From: Streptomyces californicus
GTDB lineage: Bacteria > Actinomycetota > Actinomycetes > Streptomycetales > Streptomycetaceae
Direction: 5' to 3'
DNA length: 64,000 nucleotides
Assembly (NCBI RefSeq): GCF_000717645.1
Contig: NZ_JNZZ01000005.1
Span: forward strand, 124,001 to 188,000
Part shown: positions 35,339-43,735 of the stretch, in pieces
How the letters are laid out: every line of letters starts with the position of its first letter
Position numbering within the stretch: the stretch's first letter is position 1
Notes under the pieces: generated by a model
What the model was told of the DNA's origin: nothing
Database searches by the model: none
What the model saw: the letters and a program-made list of their open reading frames with translations, nothing else
Position numbers and translations under genes: made by a program

Positions 35339-35400
35339 GGCTGTACTTCCCGGGGGACCCCCGTACCCCCGGCCGGACCATCAGCGGGGGCACCGCGTGA
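35335..35400 (+). CDS. candidate 21-aa mini-ORF ending on the pbp2 start
   Basis: GTG at 35335 overlaps the preceding TGA and reads MRLYFPGDPRTPGRTISGGT with a final Ala. Its TGA (35398-35400) overlaps the pbp2 GTG at 35397 (GTGA again). GGGGGC(G/A)CCGCGTGAG precedes both this and the pbp2 start, 62 bp apart, suggesting a duplicated start region. Confidence 0.25.
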   Translation: MRLYFPGDPRTPGRTISGGTA

Positions 35401-37619
35401 GCAACATTCCCGAGACCGGGCGGACCCAGCGGGTTCAGATCCGGCTCATCGTCATCCAGGTCCTCGTCTTCTCCCTGCTGCTCACCCTCGGCGGCCGCCT
35501 CTGGTACCTCCAGATCCGCAACGGCGACGAGTACACCGCCGAAGCCGCGGGCAACGGCGTGCAGCAGGTCGTCCAGCCCGCCGTGCGCGGCTCGATCCTC
35601 GACGCCCGGGGCGTCCCCCTCGCCGACAACGAGACCCGCCTCGTCGTCTCCGCCAGCCGCACCGAACTGCTGAAGATGAAGGACGACGGCGTCGGCGTCC
35701 TCACCCGGCTCGCCGACGTCCTGGGCATGAAGGCGAAGGACGTCCAGGACAAGGTCCGCCTCTGCGACGCGAAGACCCCCCAGCCCTGCTGGAACGGATC
35801 GCCCTACCAGCCGATCCCGGTCACCGACGAGGCCACCACCCAGCAGGCCCTCCAGATCCGCGAGCGCGCCGAGGACTTCCCCGGCATCACCGCCGAACCC
35901 ACCGCCGTACGCCGCTACGCCGCACCCGCCAAGGCGAAGACGGCGCAGGTTCTCGGCTATCTCTCGCCCGTCACCGACGAGGAGATCAAGCAGGCCCAGG
36001 ACGGCCCGTCGCCCTACCTGCGCTCCGACCAGGTCGGCCGCTCCGGCATCGAGCGCACCTACGACAAGGAACTGCGCGGCAAGGCGGGCGTCACCCGCTA
36101 CGAGGTCGACAACCTCGGCCGCGTCATGGGCGAGGCGGAGAACGACCCGGCGGTGGCCGGCTCCACCCTCGTCACCAGTCTGGACGCCCGGGTGCAGGCG
36201 GTCGCCGAGTACGAGCTGGCGCAGGCCATGAAGACCGTCCGGCAGGAGACCGACAAGATCACCGGCCGCAAGTACGAGGCCGACTCCGGCGCCGTCGTCG
36301 TCATGGAGTCCAAGACCGGCCGAGTCGTCTCGATGGCCTCCCAGCCCGACTACGACCCGAACGACTGGGTCGGCGGCATCTCCGGCAAGCAGTACGCCAA
36401 GCTCACCAGCAAGAAGTCCAACTACCCGCTGCTCAACCGGGGCATCCAGGGCCAGGCCCCGGCCGGCTCGATCTTCAAGGTGGTCTCGGCCAGTGCCGCC
36501 GTGCGCGGCGGCCACGCCTTCAACGACCTGTACGAGTGCAGCAGCTCCTACAGCCTCGGCAACCAGACCTTCGCGAACTTCGAGTCCCAGGGCCACGGCC
36601 CCATCACGCTCGGGGACGCGCTCAAGTACTCCTGCAACACCGTCTTCTACCGCCTCGGCCACGACGAGTGGGTCAAGGACGGCGGCATAAAGCCCAAGAA
36701 GGACGCCAAGAACTGGTTCTACCGCACCGCCCGTGACTTCGGCCTCGGCTCCGAGACCGGCATCGACCTGCCCAACGAGGTCAAGGGTCGCATCCCGGAC
36801 CGCCAGTGGAAGCAGGACTTCTGGAAGGCCAACAAGGACGCCTGGTGCAAGGAGGGCAAGAAGGGCGGCACCTACGTCCAGCAGATCGCGTACGAGAGCT
36901 GCCTCGAAGGCAACCAGCTCAAGGCGTACGACAGCATCAACTACGCGATCGGCCAGGGTGACGTGCTCGTCACGCCCATCCAGATGGCCACCGCCTACGC
37001 CGCCATCAGCAACGGCGGCACCCTCCACGAGCCCACCGTCGGCAAGGCCGTGATCAGCCCCGACGGCAAGTCCGTCCGGGAGATCACGCCCAAGGCCGCC
37101 GGGAAGCTCCCGGTCAGCGCCCGGACCATCAAGGACCTCGACAAGGGGCTGCGCTCGGTGGTCGAGCCGGGCGGCACCGCCGCCTGGCGGTTCGGCGGCT
37201 GGCCGCAGGACAAGATCCCGATGCGCGCCAAGACCGGTACGGCCCAGGTGTACGGCAAGCAGACCACCGCCTGGTTCGCCACCTACACCGACGACTTCAC
37301 GATCGTCATGACGATCTCCCAGGGCGGCACCGGCTCCGGTGCCGCCGGACCCGCCGTCCGCAAGATCTACGACGCGCTCTACGGCCTCGACGCCGAGGGC
37401 AACCAGGACAAGAAGAGGGCCTTGCTGCCGAAGCCCCAGAAGGCGCTGCCGAAGATCCAGAGCGACGGCACCATCTACGCGCCGAAGGTCAAGCCCTACG
37501 ACCCCGCCCCGATCACGCCCGAGCAGCAGCCGGGGGGCCAGGAGCCCCAACTGCCGCTGCAGCCGGGCGGCCAGCCCGGACTCACCGGATCGCCCGCGTC
37601 GACGGGGAGGCAGCCCTGA
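35397..37619 (+). CDS. mrdA: penicillin-binding protein 2 (class B transpeptidase)
   Basis: 740 aa. One TM anchor (LIVIQVLVFSLLLTLGGRLW), the PBP dimerisation domain, and the transpeptidase domain with SxxK GSIFK (about residue 358), SxN SCN (about 411) and KTGTAQ (about 611). It cross-links peptidoglycan with the RodA glycosyltransferase. A roughly 75-aa Pro/Gln-rich tail follows (PEQQPGGQEPQLPLQPGG). GTG start in GTGA with a mini-ORF; weak SD AGCGGGGG. It overlaps rodA by ATGA-type coupling. Confidence 0.96.
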   Translation: MSNIPETGRTQRVQIRLIVIQVLVFSLLLTLGGRLWYLQIRNGDEYTAEAAGNGVQQVVQPAVRGSILDARGVPLADNETRLVVSASRTELLKMKDDGVGVLTRLADVLGMKAKDVQDKVRLCDAKTPQPCWNGSPYQPIPVTDEATTQQALQIRERAEDFPGITAEPTAVRRYAAPAKAKTAQVLGYLSPVTDEEIKQAQDGPSPYLRSDQVGRSGIERTYDKELRGKAGVTRYEVDNLGRVMGEAENDPAVAGSTLVTSLDARVQAVAEYELAQAMKTVRQETDKITGRKYEADSGAVVVMESKTGRVVSMASQPDYDPNDWVGGISGKQYAKLTSKKSNYPLLNRGIQGQAPAGSIFKVVSASAAVRGGHAFNDLYECSSSYSLGNQTFANFESQGHGPITLGDALKYSCNTVFYRLGHDEWVKDGGIKPKKDAKNWFYRTARDFGLGSETGIDLPNEVKGRIPDRQWKQDFWKANKDAWCKEGKKGGTYVQQIAYESCLEGNQLKAYDSINYAIGQGDVLVTPIQMATAYAAISNGGTLHEPTVGKAVISPDGKSVREITPKAAGKLPVSARTIKDLDKGLRSVVEPGGTAAWRFGGWPQDKIPMRAKTGTAQVYGKQTTAWFATYTDDFTIVMTISQGGTGSGAAGPAVRKIYDALYGLDAEGNQDKKRALLPKPQKALPKIQSDGTIYAPKVKPYDPAPITPEQQPGGQEPQLPLQPGGQPGLTGSPASTGRQP

Positions 37620-38812
37620 TGGCAGGTGGATTCTCCGTCCCCCGGTACGGCCCCGACCAGGGCTCCTGGGCCAAGCTGACCGCCCGCGACTCCGTCGCGC
37701 GGCGGCTGGACTGGCCGCTCCTCGGAGCCGCGCTCGCGCTCTCGTTCATGGGCGGCCTGCTCGTGTGGTCCGCGACCCGCAACCGCGACCACCTCACCCA
37801 GGGCGACCCGTACTTCTTCCTCGTCCGGCACGCCCTCAACACCGGCATCGGGCTCGCCCTGATGATCGGCACGATCTGGCTCGGCCACCGCACGCTGCGC
37901 GGGGCCGTCCCGATCCTCTACGGCATCTCGGTGCTGCTGGTCCTGGCGGTGCTCACCCCGCTCGGCACCACGGTCAACGGGGCCCACGCCTGGATCAAGC
38001 TGCCGGCCGGCTTCTCGATCCAGCCCTCCGAGTTCACCAAGATCACCATCATCCTCGTGATGGCGATGCTGCTGGCCGCCCGGGTCGACGCGGGCGACCA
38101 GGACCACCCCGACCACCGCACCGTCGCCAAGGCGCTGGGGCTGGCGGCCGTCCCGATGGCCATCGTCATGCTCATGCCCGACCTGGGCTCGGTGATGGTC
38201 ATGGCCGTCATCGTCCTCGGCGTCCTGCTGGCCTCCGGCGCCTCCAACCGCTGGGTCTTCGGCCTCCTCGGCGCGGGCGTGGGCGGAGCCGTCGCCATCT
38301 GGCAGCTCGGACTGCTCGACGACTACCAGATCGCCCGGTTCGCCGCCTTCGCCAACCCGGCGCTCGACCCGGCCGGCGTCGGCTACAACACCAACCAGGC
38401 GCGCATCGCGATCGGCTCCGGCGGCCTCACCGGGACCGGGCTCTTCGAGGGCACGCAGACCACCGGCCAGTTCGTGCCCGAGCAGCAGACCGACTTCGTG
38501 TTCACCGTCGCCGGCGAGGAGCTGGGCTTCCTCGGCGCCGGACTGATCATCGTCCTGCTCGGCGTCGTCCTGTGGCGCGCCTGCCGGATCGCCCGCGAGA
38601 CCACCGAGCTGTACGGCACGGTCGTCGCCGCCGGGATCATCGCCTGGTTCGCCTTCCAGTCCTTCGAGAACATCGGCATGACGCTCGGCATCATGCCGGT
38701 CGCCGGGCTCCCGCTGCCCTTCGTCTCCTACGGAGGGTCCTCGATGTTCGCCGTCTGGGTGGCGATCGGCCTGCTCCAGTCGATCAGGGTGCAACGGCCG
38801 CTGTCCGCCTGA
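37619..38812 (+). CDS. rodA: SEDS glycosyltransferase RodA (sfr-type)
   Basis: The 397-aa polytopic SEDS protein polymerises lipid II together with PBP2. It has ten TM helices and the family motifs NGAHAWIKLPAGFSIQPSEF, MPDLGSVMVM, TDFVFTVAGEELGFLGA and GLPLPFVSYGGSSMFAVWVA. The ATG at 37619 overlaps the pbp2 stop (TGATG), giving tight coupling. In Streptomyces the equivalent gene in this cluster (sfr) is needed for spore wall and germination. It ends the mre-pbp2-rodA operon. Confidence 0.96.
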   Translation: MAGGFSVPRYGPDQGSWAKLTARDSVARRLDWPLLGAALALSFMGGLLVWSATRNRDHLTQGDPYFFLVRHALNTGIGLALMIGTIWLGHRTLRGAVPILYGISVLLVLAVLTPLGTTVNGAHAWIKLPAGFSIQPSEFTKITIILVMAMLLAARVDAGDQDHPDHRTVAKALGLAAVPMAIVMLMPDLGSVMVMAVIVLGVLLASGASNRWVFGLLGAGVGGAVAIWQLGLLDDYQIARFAAFANPALDPAGVGYNTNQARIAIGSGGLTGTGLFEGTQTTGQFVPEQQTDFVFTVAGEELGFLGAGLIIVLLGVVLWRACRIARETTELYGTVVAAGIIAWFAFQSFENIGMTLGIMPVAGLPLPFVSYGGSSMFAVWVAIGLLQSIRVQRPLSA

Positions 38813-38842
38813 ACCCGGGCGCAGACGGGTAGGTGTCCGTAC

Positions 38843-40372
38843 ATGGCGGACACCAAGCGCGAGATCGAGCGGAAGTACGAGGCCACCGACGCCACCCGGC
38901 TGCCCGACCTGGGCCGGGTGGCCGGCGTCGACCGGGCCGTGCCACGCGGCCGGACCGAACTGGACGCCGTCTACTGGGACACCCCCGACCTCCGGCTCGC
39001 CGCCGGGTCCCTCACCCTGCGCCGCCGCACCGGCGGGGACGACGAGGGCTGGCACGCGAAGTTCCCCGTGGCGGTCGGCGTCCGGGACGAGATCCGCGAA
39101 CCGCTCTCCGACGCCCTCCCGCCCTCGCTGGCCGCGCTCCTGCGCTCCCGGGTCCGCCACGCGGAGATCGCTCCCGTCGTCCGGCTGCTCTCCTCCCGGG
39201 ACGTCCACCACCTGCTGGACGCCGACGGCGGGCTCCTGGCCGAGGTCAGCGTCGACACCGTCCTCGCCGAGCGCCTGGCGGGGGAGGGGAGCGGCGCCAC
39301 CGCCGCCTGGACCGAGATCGAGGTCGAGCTGGCCGACGACGCCGACCCGGCCGTCCTGGACGCCGTCGAGAAGCGCCTCCGCAAGGCCGGGGTCCGCCCC
39401 GCCTCCTCCTCGTCGAAGCTGGCGAGGGCGCTGGCGGAGACCACACCCGTACGCGAGGGGACGGGCCGGCGGCAGGACGCGCCGAGGACCGCGGGCGACC
39501 ACGTCCTCGCCTACGTACGGAAGCAGATCGACGCGATCGTCCGGCTCGACCCCGCCGTGCGCCGCGACCTTCCCGACTCCGTCCACAAGATGCGCGTCGC
39601 GACCCGCCGGCTGCGCAGCACCTTCAAGACCCACCGCAAGATCCTCGACCGGGAGACCACCGACCCCCTCGGCGCCGAGCTGAAGTGGCTCGCCGCCGAG
39701 CTGGGCCTCGACCGCGACCAGGAAGTCCTGGACGCACGGCTCGGCGCCCGCGTCGACGAACTGCCCGACACCCTCGCCCTCGGCCCCGTGCGCGGCCGGC
39801 TCCGTGCCTGGTCGGCCGCCCGCCGCACCGGATCGCGCCGCAGGATCGTCGACGTACTGGACGGGCGGCGCTACCTCGACCTCCTGGACGCCCTCCACGC
39901 GCTGAGCGAGGAGCCGCCGCTGCGCCCCGCCGCCTCCCGCAAGCCCGCCAAGGCCCTGCCCCGGGCGGTGCTCAAGGACCACCGGCGCCTCGCGACCCGC
40001 GTCGAGCACGCCCTCGCGCTGCCGCCGGGGCCCGAGCGGGACACCGCGATGCACGAGGCCCGCAAGGCCGCCAAACGCGCCCGGTACGCGGGCGAGGCGG
40101 CCCGCCCCGCCCTCGGCAAGCCCGCCGAGCGCTTCGCGAAACGGGTCAAGGCGCTCCAGTCCCTCCTCGGCGACCACCAGGACAGCGTCGTCGCCCGCGA
40201 AGCGCTGCGCACCCTCGGGATCCAGTCCCACGCGGCGGGCGAGACCGCCTTCACCTGGGGGCTCCTGTACGGCCGGGAGGAGGCCGCGGCCGAGGCGAGG
40301 GAGCGCGAACTGCCCGCGGTCTGGGCCCGCGCGGACGCCCCCGGACTGAGGGCGGATCTGAAGCACCGGTGA
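38843..40372 (+). CDS. CYTH and CHAD domain-containing protein
   Basis: 509 aa. The N-terminal CYTH (triphosphate tunnel metalloenzyme) domain has ExExK as EIERKYEA (residues about 6-14) and VYWDTPDLRLAAGSLTLRRR. The C-terminal CHAD domain (about 220-500) is helical with His/Arg motifs HKMRVATRRLRSTFKTHRK, HEARKAAKRARYAGE and LGDHQDSVVAREAL. CHAD binds polyphosphate and CYTH hydrolyses triphosphates, so polyphosphate-related activity is likely (inference). It starts 30 nt after rodA; TAGGTG lies 7 nt before the ATG, so a near-leaderless transcript is possible. Confidence 0.93.
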   Translation: MADTKREIERKYEATDATRLPDLGRVAGVDRAVPRGRTELDAVYWDTPDLRLAAGSLTLRRRTGGDDEGWHAKFPVAVGVRDEIREPLSDALPPSLAALLRSRVRHAEIAPVVRLLSSRDVHHLLDADGGLLAEVSVDTVLAERLAGEGSGATAAWTEIEVELADDADPAVLDAVEKRLRKAGVRPASSSSKLARALAETTPVREGTGRRQDAPRTAGDHVLAYVRKQIDAIVRLDPAVRRDLPDSVHKMRVATRRLRSTFKTHRKILDRETTDPLGAELKWLAAELGLDRDQEVLDARLGARVDELPDTLALGPVRGRLRAWSAARRTGSRRRIVDVLDGRRYLDLLDALHALSEEPPLRPAASRKPAKALPRAVLKDHRRLATRVEHALALPPGPERDTAMHEARKAAKRARYAGEAARPALGKPAERFAKRVKALQSLLGDHQDSVVAREALRTLGIQSHAAGETAFTWGLLYGREEAAAEARERELPAVWARADAPGLRADLKHR

Positions 40373-40421
40373 GCGGGGTACGCTGGATGGTCACCCCTGC
40401 CGGCTCACGAAGGTTCGCGAG

Positions 40422-42350
40422 ATGTCTGCCGCATCGGTCTTCCCACAGCTCGAAGCTCTGCTCCCGCATGTGCAGAAGCCCATCCAGTACGTCGGCGGTG
40501 AGCTGAACTCCACCGTCAAGGACTGGGACAGCTGTGACGTCCGCTGGACCCTGATGTACCCCGATGCCTACGAGGTCGGGCTCCCCAACCAAGGCGTCAT
40601 GATCCTCTACGAGGTACTCAACGAGCGCGAGGGCGTCCTCGCGGAGCGCACGTACAGCGTCTGGCCCGACCTCGAAGAGCTGATGCGCGAGCACCACGTG
40701 CCCCAGTTCACCGTGGACAGCCACCGCCCCGTCGGCGCGTTCGACGTGTTCGGGCTCAGCTTCTCCACCGAGCTGGGCTACACGAACATGCTCACCGCCC
40801 TGGACCTCGCGGGCATCCCGCTGGAGTCCAAGGACCGCACGGTGGACCACCCGATCGTCCTCGCGGGCGGCCACGCCGCGTTCAACCCCGAGCCGATCGC
40901 GGACTTCATCGACTGCGCGGTCGTCGGCGACGGCGAGCAGGCCGTCCTGGAGATCACCGAGATCATCCGCGCCTGGAAGGCCGAGGGCCGCCCCGGCGGC
41001 CGCGACGAGGTCCTGTTCCGGCTCTCGAAGACCGGCGGCGTTTACGTCCCGCGCTTCTACGACGTCGAGTACCTCCCCGACGGCCGCATCGGCCGCGTCG
41101 TGCCCAACCGGTCCGGCGTGCCGTGGCGGGTCTCCAAGCACACGGTGATGGACCTCGACGAGTGGCCCTACCCCAAGCAGCCCCTCGTCCCCCTCGCGGA
41201 GACCGTGCACGAGCGGATGTCCGTGGAGATCTTCCGCGGCTGCACCCGCGGCTGCCGTTTCTGCCAGGCCGGCATGATCACGCGCCCCGTGCGGGAGCGA
41301 AGCATCACCGGCATCGGCGAAATGGTCGACAAGGGCCTCAAGGCGACCGGCTTCGAGGAGGTCGGCCTGCTCTCGCTCTCCTCCGCCGACCACAGCGAGA
41401 TCGGTGACATCGCCAAGGGCCTCGCGGACCGCTACACCGACGACAAGATCGGCCTCTCGCTGCCCTCCACCCGCGTCGACGCGTTCAACGTCGACCTGGC
41501 CAACGAGCTGACCCGCAACGGCCGCCGCTCCGGTCTCACCTTCGCCCCCGAGGGCGGCTCCGAGCGCATGCGCAAGGTCATCAACAAGATGGTCTCGGAG
41601 GAGGACCTGATCCGCACGGTCGCCACCGCCTACGGCAACGGCTGGCGCCAGGTGAAGCTGTACTTCATGTGCGGCCTGCCCACCGAGACCGACGAGGACG
41701 TCCTCCAGATCGGCGACATGGCGGTCAACGTCATCGCCAAGGGCCGCGAGGTCTCCGGCCAGAACGACATCCGCTGCACCGTCTCCATCGGCGGGTTCGT
41801 GCCCAAGCCGCACACCCCCTTCCAGTGGGCCCCGCAGCTCAGCGCCGAGGACACCGACGCACGGCTCAAGAAGCTCCGGGACAAGATCCGGGGCGACAAG
41901 AAGTACGGCCGCTCCATCGGCTTCCGCTACCACGACGGCAAGCCCGGCATCGTCGAGGGCCTGCTCTCGCGCGGCGACCGCCGCGTCGGCTCCGTGATCC
42001 GCGCGGTCTACGAGTCCGGCGGCCGCTTCGACGGCTGGCGCGAGCACTTCAGCTACGACCTCTGGATGAACTGCGCCGAGAAGACGCTGCCCGAGTTCGG
42101 GGTGGACGTCGACTGGTACACCACCCGCGAGCGCACCTACGAGGAAGTCCTGCCCTGGGACCACCTCGACTCCGGCCTGGACAAGGACTGGCTCTGGGAG
42201 GACTGGCAGGACGCGCTCGACGAGACCGAGGTCGAGGACTGCCGCTGGACCCCCTGCTTCGACTGCGGCGTCTGCCCGCAGCTCGACCTGGACATCCAGA
42301 TCGGCCCGACCGGCAAGAAGCTCCTGCCGCTCAGCGTGGTCAACAAGTAG
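40422..42350 (+). CDS. radical SAM protein, TIGR03960 family (B12-binding type)
   Basis: The 642-aa protein has an N-terminal B12-binding-like Rossmann region (WTLMYPDAYEVGLPNQGVMI; LAGGHAAFNPEPIADFIDCA), then the radical SAM core with the 4Fe-4S motif CTRGCRFC (C-x3-C-x2-C, about residues 274-281) and FAPEGGSERMRKVINK. A Cys-rich C-terminus (CRWTPCFDCGVCPQ) may bind another cluster or zinc. The family always accompanies a DUF2344 (TIGR03936) protein, here at 43736. The substrate is unknown. TACGCT at 40379-40384 is a possible -10. A terminator-like hairpin follows. Confidence 0.94.
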   Translation: MSAASVFPQLEALLPHVQKPIQYVGGELNSTVKDWDSCDVRWTLMYPDAYEVGLPNQGVMILYEVLNEREGVLAERTYSVWPDLEELMREHHVPQFTVDSHRPVGAFDVFGLSFSTELGYTNMLTALDLAGIPLESKDRTVDHPIVLAGGHAAFNPEPIADFIDCAVVGDGEQAVLEITEIIRAWKAEGRPGGRDEVLFRLSKTGGVYVPRFYDVEYLPDGRIGRVVPNRSGVPWRVSKHTVMDLDEWPYPKQPLVPLAETVHERMSVEIFRGCTRGCRFCQAGMITRPVRERSITGIGEMVDKGLKATGFEEVGLLSLSSADHSEIGDIAKGLADRYTDDKIGLSLPSTRVDAFNVDLANELTRNGRRSGLTFAPEGGSERMRKVINKMVSEEDLIRTVATAYGNGWRQVKLYFMCGLPTETDEDVLQIGDMAVNVIAKGREVSGQNDIRCTVSIGGFVPKPHTPFQWAPQLSAEDTDARLKKLRDKIRGDKKYGRSIGFRYHDGKPGIVEGLLSRGDRRVGSVIRAVYESGGRFDGWREHFSYDLWMNCAEKTLPEFGVDVDWYTTRERTYEEVLPWDHLDSGLDKDWLWEDWQDALDETEVEDCRWTPCFDCGVCPQLDLDIQIGPTGKKLLPLSVVNK

Positions 42351-42391
42351 CGCCCCGCCGCGCCTTCCGCTCGTGGAGGCACGGTGATCAT

Positions 42392-42424
42392 CCGGCCCGG
42401 TCCGGCAACCCCGGACCGGGCCGG
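42392..42424 (+). terminator. terminator-like hairpin after the radical SAM gene, 14-bp perfect stem
   Basis: CCGGCCCGGTCCGG (42392-42405) pairs exactly with 42411-42424 over a CAACC loop. If the next gene began at GTG 42384 this would be coding; its position and shape argue for a terminator. Confidence 0.65.
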
Positions 42425-42440
42425 AGGCGTCACTGAGGGC

Positions 42441-43655
42441 ATGGACTCGGACGCGCACTACGGCAGACACCAGGCGCCCCAGGGCTACGAGCCGGGCGAG
42501 AGCATCCTGGCCACGCTGATCAGGATCCCCGTGCGGATCGTCGTCCTGGTGCTCGTCCTGCCCGCCCGACTGCTCTGGGACGCGCTCACCGCGCTGTGGC
42601 ACGGTGCCGGACGCGTACTGCTCCGCCCGCTCGGCCGGGCGCTGCTGTGGCTGGCCGACACGCTGCTCCTGACCCCGCTGACCTGGCTGTACACCTGGGT
42701 CCTCGCGCCCCTGGGCAAAGCCGCGGCCTGGCTGGCCGTCGCTCTGCTGGTGTGGCCGTGGACCGGTCTGTGGCGGTACGTGATCGTCCCCGTCGCCCGC
42801 TACGGCGTCGCCGTCCCCGCGGTGTGGCTGTACACCCACGTCCTCACCCCGCTGGGCCGCGGCCTGCGATGGACCGGCACGGCCCTGCTGGCCCCGGCCG
42901 CCCGCGCACTCGCCACCGCCCTCGCCCGGCTCTTCACCGTGCTGGTGATCGTGCCGCTGGGCTCCGGGTGGCGGTACGTGCTCGTCCCGGTGGTGCGGTA
43001 CGGGCTCGTCGTGCCGGTGGTGTGGCTGTACACCGGCGTCCTCACCCCGCTCGGCCGCGGCGCGGCGTGGGTCCTCACCCGGCTGTGGCAGGGGACGGAG
43101 TGGCTCCTGGACCAGGTCTGGCGGGGGCTCGCCGCCACCGGGCGCGGAGTCGGCCTCGCCGTCGCGTGGCTGGTGGTGACGCTGGTCGTGGCGCCGCTCT
43201 CCTGGACGTACCGCCGCATCCTCGTCCCGGTGGGCCGGGAGATCGGGGACGCGCTCGCCGTCGCGTGGCGGATCGCCGGCTACGTCTCCCGGGCGGTCGG
43301 GCGGGCCCTGGCGTGGCTGGTCCTGACCCTGCTCGTCGCCCCGGTCGCCTGGGGGTACCGCACCCTGTGCACCCCGGTCGGCCACTTCCTGCGCGATTCC
43401 CTGTGGGTCCCCGCCCGGCGCGCCGCCGCCGAGGCGGGCCGGGCCGCCCGCACGGCCCTCGCGAGCGTCCGGGAAACCGTGCGCCGGGCGCGCCGCGACG
43501 CCTGGCGGGCGCTGGGCGGCTCCCCGGCCGCCGCACGGTCCGGGGAACCGAGGGGGGTCCCTGCGCGTACTCTGGGTAGTACAACGACTGTCCCCAGCGC
43601 GGCGCAGGCGTCCGAGACCCCGCTGCTCGGCGAGAAAATCGCCGGGCGGGGGTGA
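42441..43655 (+). CDS. unrecognised membrane-associated protein with internal W-x-Y...P(L/V)G repeats
   Basis: 404 aa from ATG 42441 (MDSDAHYGRHQAPQGYEPGE). It is built of repeated hydrophobic/amphipathic segments: LTWLYTWVLAPLGKAAAW, then VWLYTHVLTPLGRGLRW, VWLYTGVLTPLGRGAAW, LSWTYRRILVPVGREIGD and VAWGYRTLCTPVGHFLRD. Two copies of the WRYV(I/L)VPV(A/V)RYG...TPLGRG block are 198 bp (66 codons) apart. The C-terminus is basic and Ala/Arg-rich. I know no family. Its stop overlaps a GTG (GTGA) near the DUF2344 gene. GTG 42384 is an alternative start with an SD but would translate the hairpin. Confidence 0.85.
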   Translation: MDSDAHYGRHQAPQGYEPGESILATLIRIPVRIVVLVLVLPARLLWDALTALWHGAGRVLLRPLGRALLWLADTLLLTPLTWLYTWVLAPLGKAAAWLAVALLVWPWTGLWRYVIVPVARYGVAVPAVWLYTHVLTPLGRGLRWTGTALLAPAARALATALARLFTVLVIVPLGSGWRYVLVPVVRYGLVVPVVWLYTGVLTPLGRGAAWVLTRLWQGTEWLLDQVWRGLAATGRGVGLAVAWLVVTLVVAPLSWTYRRILVPVGREIGDALAVAWRIAGYVSRAVGRALAWLVLTLLVAPVAWGYRTLCTPVGHFLRDSLWVPARRAAAEAGRAARTALASVRETVRRARRDAWRALGGSPAAARSGEPRGVPARTLGSTTTVPSAAQASETPLLGEKIAGRG

Positions 43656-43735
43656 GCCGGAGCGGCACCCCGGGGCGACCCGAATTTCGTGGGCGGCGCG
43701 CCACCGCGCCCGCCCCGCACCGAGGAGAAGAACCA

